A stretch of 11,796 nt of DNA, taken from positions 1 through 11,796 of the forward strand of contig SBAY01000064.1 of NCBI GenBank assembly GCA_005239945.1, read 5' to 3'. Source of the DNA: Nitrospira sp. (lineage in GTDB: Bacteria > UBA9089 > CG2-30-40-21 > SBAY01). Each line of letters starts with the position of its first letter. Within the stretch, counting starts at the first letter, position 1. A program made the translations under genes and the position numbers. The notes under the pieces are model-generated. The model searched no databases. It saw only the letters and a list, made by a program, of their open reading frames with translations, and was not told the DNA's origin. Shown here one piece after another: positions 1-7,231 of this stretch.

Positions 1-219
1 CAAACTCCCCTTTTCCTAAACTTTTTAACCACAAGAGTATAAAATTTTATTTACCCCATTTCTTATAAATGGGTAAATAAAATTTTATACTTTTGTGGTT
101 AAAAAGTTTTTGGGAAAAGAGGGGTTTAAGGGGAGAGAAACACTTTTTTCAAAAAGGGTTTCTCTCCCCTTAAAAAACACCTCTCTTTAAACCCCCTACT
201 AAAAGTTGGGGAATTTCTG
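1..219. mobile_element. MITE-like palindromic element, copy 1 (left end outside window)
   Basis: This non-coding stretch aligns closely with the complete element at 8814-9130, position 1 matching about 8912, so roughly 98 bp of its left part lie outside the window. It has a long hairpin (arms 18-61 and 67-109, loop CTTAT at 62-66, with one bulged C and one mismatch), then a second hairpin (AAGGGGAGAGAAAC at 128-141 pairing with 158-171). The right end, reading inward from 219, begins CAGAAATTCCCCAACTTTTA and matches the terminal inverted repeat of copy 2. No reading frame of note is present, so it would be non-autonomous. The right end lies 16 bp before the -35 box of the next gene. The repeat nature is seen directly; mobility is inferred from copy 2. 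Confidence 0.8.
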
Positions 220-235
220 TTACTAAATTTTTTTA

Positions 236-264
236 TTGACTTTTATAATATTATATGATATTAT
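236..264 (+). promoter_or_regulatory. Sigma-70-type promoter for the repeat-protein/PorV pair
   Basis: A -35 box TTGACT (236-241) and a -10 box TATTAT (259-264) are separated by exactly 17 bp. Transcription would start near 271, about 40 nt before the chosen ATG. It is the only convincing promoter upstream of the two genes that follow. Confidence 0.75.
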
Positions 265-312
265 TCAAAGCAGAATAGTTTATGATTGTTTTTTAGTGAA
301 AGGAACAGAATT

Positions 313-3300
313 ATGATGAAGAAAATGATATTGGCCGGGCTACTGATATTATTGTTTAAGTCGGTAGCAATGGCTGATGTGGGAAGTCTGACGGCTATTC
401 CTGGATATAATAAGATAATATTAAGTTGGGTAAATGATGATGGAGGGACAATAACCCTGACGCGTAGAGTTGGCAGTTATCCAGCAACGATTACTGATGG
501 AGTAATTCATACCGGCACCGGCACAAGTTATATTGACCGTAATCTAACAAATGGTCTTACTTACTATTATACTGCCTTTGATACAATAGGTAGCTTTAGT
601 AGTGCCTTTACTACTCCAAAACAGGACACCTCTCCCCCGGCTGCCCCAGGAACCATTACCGAAGGCGCTCCTGATGAGGATTTTAATGATACCGGCGGCG
701 GATATACTATTTATTGGGAATCAGCTAATGATGAGCAATCGGACATAAAAGAGTATGCTGTCCAGGAGCGGGTAGGGACGAGTGGTAGTTGGGGCACAAT
801 TGGAACTACACCTCATCTTTACTTTGGTGTTTCTGGTAAAATATCGGGAAAGGTTTATTATTACAGGGTCTCTGCCAAAAATGAGGCAGGACTATGGGGG
901 ACATGGTCAATTACTTCAGATGGGATACGGGTAGTAGATGAAAAGGTAGAACTTCCCAACTACGGCAATTATATTCATTATACCAATAATTCCGGGGATA
1001 TGGTTATAATTGATATACCAGGCTCGGCATTTGTAGGTTCTGTAACCTTTACCATTAGCGAAATATCACCCCCAATAGATTTTGCCTCTTCTACTCCACT
1101 TATAAATGAAGCGATTTCACCATGTTATGAGTTTTTAGTCTTTGGGACGGATAGTCACGAGGTGCAACCACTTGCCCCACTTACATTAAGCTTTTCCTAC
1201 AACCCTCATCCCTTAGGCACCGATACAGATTACAGGATTTATCGATTAGGGGAGGGAGATAATCTTTGGGAGGCTCTTGACAGTTGGACACTTATATCGG
1301 AATACGACTTAATTATGCTCACAGTAGGCAGTCTATCAAGTTATGTAGTTGGTTGGCCTGTAATTTCTTTAGCGCCAATAGGTAGTTTTACGGCTACTGC
1401 TGGAAATAATCGTGAAATAACATTAACCTGGAACTCTTTCTTATTTGAAGGTAGTCGAACAACCGAGGTTATCATTGTAAGAAATACCGGGACTTATGCA
1501 GATACCATTGGAGAAGGAACACAAATCTATCGGGGGACTTTAACTACTTATACCGATATCTGGCTTACACCTGGCACTACTTGTTATTACACTGCCTTTG
1601 CCTCAGACGGTGGAGCAAATTACTCCGCGCCGGTATTTGCTCAGGCAGTTGCTACAGATACTACCCCTCCGGGATTGGTAGGAAGTTTCACGGTTAAAGG
1701 GGAATTCAAGAAGATAATTTTGAGCTGGAATAACCCTGGTGATGCGGATTTTGTAAAGACGGTAATAGTTAGAAGCCTTACCTGTTTTCCGCAAAATTTG
1801 GATGAGGGAAGACAGATTTATCAAAATGCAGGAACTTCGACAACGGATACGGATGTCATTGTAGGAGAGATATATTATTACACGGCGTTTAGTTATGACG
1901 GGATAAATTATTCATTAGCTACCATTTCAGTTCAAGGTAGTGCCACACCAACTTCTGATGATACCCCGCCTACGGCACCGGGTACTGTAACCGAAGGCTT
2001 GCTGGATGAGGATTTTAATTCTACCGGGGGATATACCCTTTACTGGGGTGCGGCTACCGATAATGAATCGCCAATAACACAGTATTTCGTTCAGGAACGG
2101 GTAGGGACAGATGGTACCTGGGGTACAATTGGATATACCTCTCAACTTTACGGAAATATTAGCGGCAAAAGTGTTGGTAAGGTTTATTACTATCGGGTGC
2201 AGGCTCAGAATGAGGCAGGATTATGGGGGACATGGTCAATGGTCTCAGATGGTATCCGTGTAGTCCATAAGGCTGTCCAACTTCCCGCAGTAGGCAGTAT
2301 CGTCTATAACCAGATGAAGGTGGATGTTCCTGGTAATGCCTTTGTCGGTTCGGTAACATTTACCATCAGTCAGATTTCGGCACCGGTTAATTTTGCCTCT
2401 TCCACTCCACCGATGAGTCAGTTTTTGAGTCCGTGTTATGAACTGTTAGCCTTTGATTCCAAGACCATGCAAGAGGTTCAACCTACAAAGACCCTGACGA
2501 TGTTCTTTACCTATTCTCCACTGACCGCCGGCACAGAATCCGATTATCGCATCTATCAGTTTGGTGGTGAATTATGGGAATTGGTTGCTGGTTCACAAAC
2601 AGTTTTCCAGCAAGAAAATCTAATCCGGGTAGAAATAGGTAGTTTATCTACTTATGTAGTGGGGTATCCAAAGGGGACATTAACCGATGTGAGTAGTTTT
2701 ACGGCTACTCCAGGAAATAACCGTGAGATAACGCTAACCTGGGTATTTCCGCAAGATGAGCGAGTAACCGAGGTCATTATTGTCAAAAATATGGGGACTT
2801 ATGCCACAAATATTGGTTCAGGAACACAAATTTTCAGAGGCACGAGAACACAAACTATGGCTACTTATACAGAAACATCAGGAAACCTGGGCACGGTTTG
2901 TTATTATTCTGCCTTTTCTTCTGATGGTGGGATAAATTATTCCGCAGGGACATTTACGCAGGCAATCGCTACAGATACTACCCCTCCTGGGTTGGTAGGA
3001 AGTTTTACGGTTAAATCTGAATTCAAAAAGGTAGCCTTGAGTTGGACTAATCCTGATGATACGGATTTTGTCGGGGTAAAGATAATCAGACATTTTTATC
3101 ATTTCCCTCAAACACCTGAAGATGGAAGTCAAATTTATGAAGGTATGGGAACGGCTACTCAAGATGAAAAATTTCCTTCTTATGACCAGACTCGTTATTA
3201 CACGGCATTTAGTTATGATGGAATAAATTATTCCCTGGCGACAATTACAGTTCAAGGAAGTGCCACCTTAACTAAAGATACCTCTCCACCTTCTACCATA

Positions 3301-4308
3301 GGCACGATTACAGAAGGATACTGGGGAAGTGATGTTGACCGTGATGTGAGTATTGCCGGGAATTATTATTGGGTAAATTGGTCTGTAGGGAGTGATACGG
3401 AATCAGGAATAACCGGTTATGCACTTCAAGAAAAGAAAAATGGGGAGACATGGGGAACTGTTAGTGATGATATTAGAGATACTCATTATCTTATAACGGG
3501 AAAAGCGATAGGGAATATATATTATTATCGAGTTCGGGCTAAAAATGGTACCAATATTTGGGGTAGTTGGTCAACAACATCAGATGGAATCAGGGTGGTG
3601 AGTATGTATTTTAATCTACCTCAGTCTATAGGTTTTAGTACCGGTACTGAAAAAATAGAAATAGTTGTTCCTGGTAATGCCTTTGAGGGAACCACCACCT
3701 TGACCATGACAAATGTATCTTTATCGCCGGCAACTTATTTTGTCCAGGCTACTCCTAAGATTAAAAAGACAATTAGCTTAAACTGGCAATTAACAGCAAT
3801 AAATAGGGATAATATAGAGCAAATACCAACGACAACATTAACCCTTTTTATCACTTATTCTGATACAGGACTTTCAGCAGAGGATGAGGCAAAACTTAGA
3901 ATTTACCAGTTAAATAAGGTTACCAATCAATTAGAGGCAATTCCAGGCACTTTACTCGTTGATGACAACATAATCTATGCCACGATTACTACCCTATCCA
4001 CTTTTATCGTAGCATTGCCTTCATCCCCGGCAGTTACACCAATGGGTGTCAAGGTATATCCAAATCCATTTAAGCCATCTCAAGGACATGACAAAATTAC
4101 CTTTGAGGGATTAACGAATGAGGTTAAAATAAGGATATATAAGATTACAGGCGAATTAGTTTATGAAAAGGAGTATTCCTCTACTAATGGATATGAATAT
4201 TGGCAGGCGATAAATAGTTATGGTGAGGAATTAGCCAGTGGGGCTTATATTTATGTGATTGAAGGTGGCGGAGAAAAAGCAATAGGTAAAATTGCTATAA
4301 TTCGGTAA
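313..4308 (+). CDS. Secreted fibronectin type III repeat protein with T9SS/FlgD-Ig-like C-terminal tail
   Basis: A predicted surface or secreted protein of 1331 aa. The ATG at 313 is chosen because AGGA (301-304) lies 8 nt upstream and it opens directly into a signal peptide (MMKKM, hydrophobic core, cleavage after AMA at about residue 21); the frame also extends to a TTG at 286 with no such support. The mature part is built from units about 440 aa long. Units 2 (about 355-790) and 3 (about 792-1237) each contain three FN3-like domains followed by a beta-rich domain with a conserved VPGNAF motif and a closing SLSTYVVG motif. Unit 1 (about 24-350) has only two FN3-like domains before that domain. 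FN3 strands are recognisable by motifs such as NNREITLTW and YYYRV. Residues 1243-1331 form a tail beginning VKVYPNPFKPSQG and ending ASGAYIYVIEGGGEKAIGKI, typical of T9SS type A sorting or FlgD-Ig-like domains. No catalytic domain is seen, so adhesion or structural binding is inferred. The next gene follows after 14 bp. Confidence 0.85.
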   Translation: MMKKMILAGLLILLFKSVAMADVGSLTAIPGYNKIILSWVNDDGGTITLTRRVGSYPATITDGVIHTGTGTSYIDRNLTNGLTYYYTAFDTIGSFSSAFTTPKQDTSPPAAPGTITEGAPDEDFNDTGGGYTIYWESANDEQSDIKEYAVQERVGTSGSWGTIGTTPHLYFGVSGKISGKVYYYRVSAKNEAGLWGTWSITSDGIRVVDEKVELPNYGNYIHYTNNSGDMVIIDIPGSAFVGSVTFTISEISPPIDFASSTPLINEAISPCYEFLVFGTDSHEVQPLAPLTLSFSYNPHPLGTDTDYRIYRLGEGDNLWEALDSWTLISEYDLIMLTVGSLSSYVVGWPVISLAPIGSFTATAGNNREITLTWNSFLFEGSRTTEVIIVRNTGTYADTIGEGTQIYRGTLTTYTDIWLTPGTTCYYTAFASDGGANYSAPVFAQAVATDTTPPGLVGSFTVKGEFKKIILSWNNPGDADFVKTVIVRSLTCFPQNLDEGRQIYQNAGTSTTDTDVIVGEIYYYTAFSYDGINYSLATISVQGSATPTSDDTPPTAPGTVTEGLLDEDFNSTGGYTLYWGAATDNESPITQYFVQERVGTDGTWGTIGYTSQLYGNISGKSVGKVYYYRVQAQNEAGLWGTWSMVSDGIRVVHKAVQLPAVGSIVYNQMKVDVPGNAFVGSVTFTISQISAPVNFASSTPPMSQFLSPCYELLAFDSKTMQEVQPTKTLTMFFTYSPLTAGTESDYRIYQFGGELWELVAGSQTVFQQENLIRVEIGSLSTYVVGYPKGTLTDVSSFTATPGNNREITLTWVFPQDERVTEVIIVKNMGTYATNIGSGTQIFRGTRTQTMATYTETSGNLGTVCYYSAFSSDGGINYSAGTFTQAIATDTTPPGLVGSFTVKSEFKKVALSWTNPDDTDFVGVKIIRHFYHFPQTPEDGSQIYEGMGTATQDEKFPSYDQTRYYTAFSYDGINYSLATITVQGSATLTKDTSPPSTIGTITEGYWGSDVDRDVSIAGNYYWVNWSVGSDTESGITGYALQEKKNGETWGTVSDDIRDTHYLITGKAIGNIYYYRVRAKNGTNIWGSWSTTSDGIRVVSMYFNLPQSIGFSTGTEKIEIVVPGNAFEGTTTLTMTNVSLSPATYFVQATPKIKKTISLNWQLTAINRDNIEQIPTTTLTLFITYSDTGLSAEDEAKLRIYQLNKVTNQLEAIPGTLLVDDNIIYATITTLSTFIVALPSSPAVTPMGVKVYPNPFKPSQGHDKITFEGLTNEVKIRIYKITGELVYEKEYSSTNGYEYWQAINSYGEELASGAYIYVIEGGGEKAIGKIAIIR

Positions 4309-4348
4309 GGAGGAATTGGGAATTGGAAATTGGAAATTGGAAATTGGG
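4307..4348 (+). promoter_or_regulatory. Strong Shine-Dalgarno followed by 7-bp tandem repeat spanning the start codon
   Basis: AAGGAGG (4307-4313) overlaps the stop codon of the upstream gene and is followed directly by five heptamers: AATTGGG, three AATTGGA, AATTGGG (4314-4348). Each heptamer contains a TTG. The TTG at 4323 is 9 nt from the Shine-Dalgarno and in frame with the PorV-like gene; the one at 4344 is also in frame, while the other three are not. Since 7 is not a multiple of 3, gain or loss of a unit would change which TTG, if any, is both in frame and well spaced. Confidence 0.7.
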
Positions 4349-5255
4349 AAATTATGGGATAGTCGCTCTCATTATTTTAGGGTTTTTATTTCCTCTAAAG
4401 GTCTCGGCCGGGGTTGATAAAAAAGCGGGAACTACCATTGGGCAGGTATTGGAATTTGGAGTTGGGGCAAGAGCCTGTGCTATGGGTGAGGCATTTACAG
4501 GTGTTGCCGATGATAGCAGTGCTGTTTATTGGAATCCAGCTGGCATAGCCCAAATTCAGGACTTAGAATTTAATTTTATGCATAATGATTGGTTTCAGGG
4601 GATAAGATATGAATTTGTCTCAACGGTTTTACCATTAGAAGAAGAAATGGGGGCAGTGGGGTTTAGTGGGATAATATTGAAGGTAGATGACATAGTTGGT
4701 CGGGATACCAATGGAAATCTTACTTCAAACTTTGAGGCAAAGGATAGTGTGCTTTGCCTTAGCTTTGGTCAGATGTGGAATGAAAAATTGATGTGGGGAG
4801 CAACTGTTAAACAGGTCAACCTGAAAATAGAAAACAACAAGACAGATAAGATAGCCTTTGATTTGGGAGGATTATATAAATTTGAGGAATGGGGAATAAC
4901 CCTGAGTGCGGTCATCCAGAATATAGGTTCGAAGATGAAATTTATTCAGAAGGATGAACGATTACCATTAACCTTTAGGTTAGGCGTCTCCTATAAATTG
5001 CCACAAAAAAATATTTTATTGGCATTAGATATAGGCAAGGCAGTATCAACAAGCGACATAAAATTCAATTTAGGGGCTGAGTATAGCCTTATACCAATCT
5101 TAAAATTAAGAGGTGGGTATAACGGTAATGATTTTACGACTGGGGTAGGATTCAAGATAAAAGACATTCTGGAATTGGATTATGTCTATATTCCCTATGG
5201 AGAGCTTGGTGATACTCAACGAATCTCACTGACAACTAAGTTTAAAACCCCATAG
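4323..5255 (+). CDS. PorV/PorQ-family outer-membrane beta-barrel protein
   Basis: A 310-aa protein of the PorV/PorQ (UPF0164) family, predicted to be an outer-membrane barrel distantly related to FadL. It opens with a signal peptide (hydrophobic stretch about residues 12-27, cleavage after VSA near 29). The family signature follows at about 46-76: GVGARACAMGEAFTGVADD, then SSAVYWNPAGIA. The rest is alternating amphipathic strands, including VYIPYGELGDTQRISLTTKF at the C-terminus. In Bacteroidetes, PorV is the outer-membrane partner that receives type IX secretion cargo through its C-terminal domain; many other phyla carry paralogues of unproven role. Here it lies 14 bp after a gene whose product has a T9SS-like tail, so a partnership is plausible but inferred. 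No sortase or other T9SS gene is in the window. The start is a TTG inside a heptamer repeat; no in-frame ATG lies before the signal peptide. Confidence 0.85.
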   Translation: MEIGNWKLGNYGIVALIILGFLFPLKVSAGVDKKAGTTIGQVLEFGVGARACAMGEAFTGVADDSSAVYWNPAGIAQIQDLEFNFMHNDWFQGIRYEFVSTVLPLEEEMGAVGFSGIILKVDDIVGRDTNGNLTSNFEAKDSVLCLSFGQMWNEKLMWGATVKQVNLKIENNKTDKIAFDLGGLYKFEEWGITLSAVIQNIGSKMKFIQKDERLPLTFRLGVSYKLPQKNILLALDIGKAVSTSDIKFNLGAEYSLIPILKLRGGYNGNDFTTGVGFKIKDILELDYVYIPYGELGDTQRISLTTKFKTP

Positions 5256-5257
5256 GA

Positions 5258-5344
5258 AGAGATAATTAAAAATTATGAATTAAAAATTAAGAAAAATTAC
5301 TCTCTTGTTCCTCAATTTTTAATTCATAATTTTTAATTGTCTCT
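5258..5344. repeat. Long perfect AT-rich inverted repeat between the PorV-like and VanZ-like genes
   Basis: Arms at 5264-5288 and 5314-5338 are perfectly complementary over 25 bp and built of AATTAAAAATT blocks around TATG. The pairing extends outward by AGAGA (5258-5262) with TCTCT (5340-5344) after one mismatched position. The spacer is 25 nt. It lacks the GC-rich stem and U-tract of a classical intrinsic terminator, but would form a stable hairpin in mRNA immediately before the AAGG (5345-5348) that serves the VanZ-like gene, so it could separate expression of the two gene pairs. Confidence 0.8.
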
Positions 5345-5355
5345 AAGGTAATTAT

Positions 5356-6228
5356 ATGCTTAAAAGAAATCTTCCATTGATTGGATGGATTATCCTCGTA
5401 ATATATATTATTTATGGGACATTTATTCCTTTTGACTTCTCCTTTCGATGGAACGACATAGTTAATAATATCAAGCAAGTAAATTATATTCCATTTTATT
5501 TTGGGGGGAAAACTTTACATCTTGCCGATACACTAAGTAATCTCCTTCTTTTTGTTCCTTACGGTTTTTTCTTGTATTGGGGCTTACAACAAAAAGGGGT
5601 TAGAAAAGGTAAGGGTATCTGTATCCTCTCTGCTTTTTTATTTAGTTTAGGCATAGAATTTTTACAATTATTTTCTTTCTCAAGAGTCAGTAGTAGTAGC
5701 GATATCATTAATAACACGGTGGGTGTATGGCTCGGTTGTATTTTAGCGCGTATCTTTTTACTGTCATATAAAGATAAATTTCTTCAGCAATTAAAAATAA
5801 TCAGGCAAAAAAATCCATTACTTATCTTTCTAATTTTGTATAGCTTACTAATTTTACTTGGATTTATGTTCCCGTTTGATATCTCTATTGAGATAAGAGA
5901 TATATACCGCGCATTTAAAACGGCAAATCTAATACCTTTTCACGACTATTTTTACGACTATAGTCAAGCCGACCTTCTTTTCATTAACATAGGATTCAAT
6001 ATCTTTCCATTTATCATCTTTGGGTTTATTGGATATGCCGCACTAAGAATATATTCCCCTAAGGCGATATTTAAGACTATATTTTTGGGTTTTTGTCTAT
6101 CCCTACTTATTGAAATCTGTCAGATATGTATAATCTCCAGAATGTTTGATGTCACCGGGATAATTATGCGGGTTATAGGAATTTCATTTGGGGTGTTAAT
6201 TTCAGTTATAAATTATTATAGAAAATAG
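5356..6228 (+). CDS. VanZ-like membrane protein with two tandem VanZ domains
   Basis: A 290-aa polytopic inner-membrane protein made of two VanZ-like halves. Half 1 (about 1-135) has YGTFIPFDFS, NYIPF, LSNLLLFVPYGFFL and the signature IEFLQ..SR..SSSDIINNTVG (E101, Q104, R110, D116, N119/N120). Half 2 (about 155-287) repeats the plan with LLGFMFPFDIS, NLIPF, NIGFNIFPFIIFG and IEICQ..SRMFDVTGIIMRVIG (E253, Q256, R262), but the positions matching D116 and N119/N120 are G, M and R, so it looks degenerate. VanZ was first known for teicoplanin resistance in enterococci; most family members are uncharacterised and many lie near envelope-polysaccharide or exosortase genes. The ATG at 5356 has AAGG 7 nt upstream. 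The next gene follows after 62 bp on the same strand. Confidence 0.85.
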   Translation: MLKRNLPLIGWIILVIYIIYGTFIPFDFSFRWNDIVNNIKQVNYIPFYFGGKTLHLADTLSNLLLFVPYGFFLYWGLQQKGVRKGKGICILSAFLFSLGIEFLQLFSFSRVSSSSDIINNTVGVWLGCILARIFLLSYKDKFLQQLKIIRQKNPLLIFLILYSLLILLGFMFPFDISIEIRDIYRAFKTANLIPFHDYFYDYSQADLLFINIGFNIFPFIIFGFIGYAALRIYSPKAIFKTIFLGFCLSLLIEICQICIISRMFDVTGIIMRVIGISFGVLISVINYYRK

Positions 6229-6290
6229 ACCATGATTCTATCGCTGGCTGAATATCAGTATCATCAATATAGAATAGGAGTTAGAGAAAA

Positions 6291-7217
6291 ATGATGAAAA
6301 GGTTAATTTCGTTTCCTATTGGAATGTTTATTTTTATCACACTTGGTTGGTTAGCGATTCATTCACCAAAGATACCCTATAATGTTCATGAGCTATTTGC
6401 CACCAGGTATCCTTTACTAACACCCTGTATATTTTCCTTTCTTCTCTACTGGTGTTTTGGAATTCCTCTTTGGTTGGCCCTATGGTTAACCACAGGTAAA
6501 TGGATAAAAGTTGTATTATTTCCCTTTTTGATACTGGTTCATGGAACGGTATCTTATGTTTTTTTACGAATTTCTGTTCCTATGGAATGCATTTGGGATA
6601 TAGTTGGGTCACCTATCCTTAATTGGCCATGGGAGTGGGAACTATTGGGTCGGTTTGTAGCCTTGTTTACTGTATTTTCACTTTTTTTAACTGGAGGAGC
6701 ATTTATAGCACTCTTGCAGACCTATAATTACTTTTATAAATGGAGGCTTATGTGGCGTTGGGTAGTAAATCTTATTATACTTCCTATAGCTTACTGGGTA
6801 GTAGTGAGGCAAGCATCTACTGATAATTTAACCGAGTTGATGAGAGGTGGGGGAAATTGGATTTCTATTTTGTCTTTAGGTAGTTTTATATTTATAATTG
6901 GTTGTACTGCCTCTACATTATTAGTTCAATTACTCAGCCAAAGATACTATAGTTTAATCTCTACTCTCATTATTGTATTTCTTTCTTTACCAATAGGGTT
7001 TCTTGCCTTAATAGCCGCAACAGAGGATGTTATATATAAATATGGTAGTTCTTTTTCTGGCTTACAATTTCTTTTTAGTCCTAACCGTTCAGAGTTGATT
7101 AACCTGGAGGCTTTGATATTTCGTTATATTGTTTTCCATATAATTATTGTAGGGATAATCATTATTAGTCAATATCCTTTTTGGGGTTTAAGGTATAATG
7201 AAACCAAACGGAAATAA
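6291..7217 (+). CDS. Unrecognised polytopic membrane protein
   Basis: A 308-aa protein that I cannot assign to a family. About eight hydrophobic segments are visible, the first near residues 5-24 and the last near 275-297, so it is an integral inner-membrane protein. A striking Trp/Pro-rich segment at about 103-120 (DIVGSPILNWPWEWELLGRF) lies before a transmembrane helix and is the best candidate for a conserved functional motif. The ATG at 6291 is supported by AGGAG (6276-6280) 10 nt upstream; a second ATG follows directly. It is downstream of the VanZ-like gene on the same strand and probably co-transcribed. The C-terminus is short and basic (NETKRK). It ends 14 bp from the stop of the convergent O-antigen-ligase-like gene, with no terminator hairpin between them. 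Confidence 0.75.
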   Translation: MMKRLISFPIGMFIFITLGWLAIHSPKIPYNVHELFATRYPLLTPCIFSFLLYWCFGIPLWLALWLTTGKWIKVVLFPFLILVHGTVSYVFLRISVPMECIWDIVGSPILNWPWEWELLGRFVALFTVFSLFLTGGAFIALLQTYNYFYKWRLMWRWVVNLIILPIAYWVVVRQASTDNLTELMRGGGNWISILSLGSFIFIIGCTASTLLVQLLSQRYYSLISTLIIVFLSLPIGFLALIAATEDVIYKYGSSFSGLQFLFSPNRSELINLEALIFRYIVFHIIIVGIIIISQYPFWGLRYNETKRK

Positions 7218-7231
7218 TCACCATTTTTTCT

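Noticed and set aside
1603..3255. Several antisense open frames of 66-125 codons inside the large repeat gene
   Set aside because: They lack ribosome sites and recognisable domains, have Cys/Arg-rich antisense-type composition, and recur where the FN3 DNA repeats recur.
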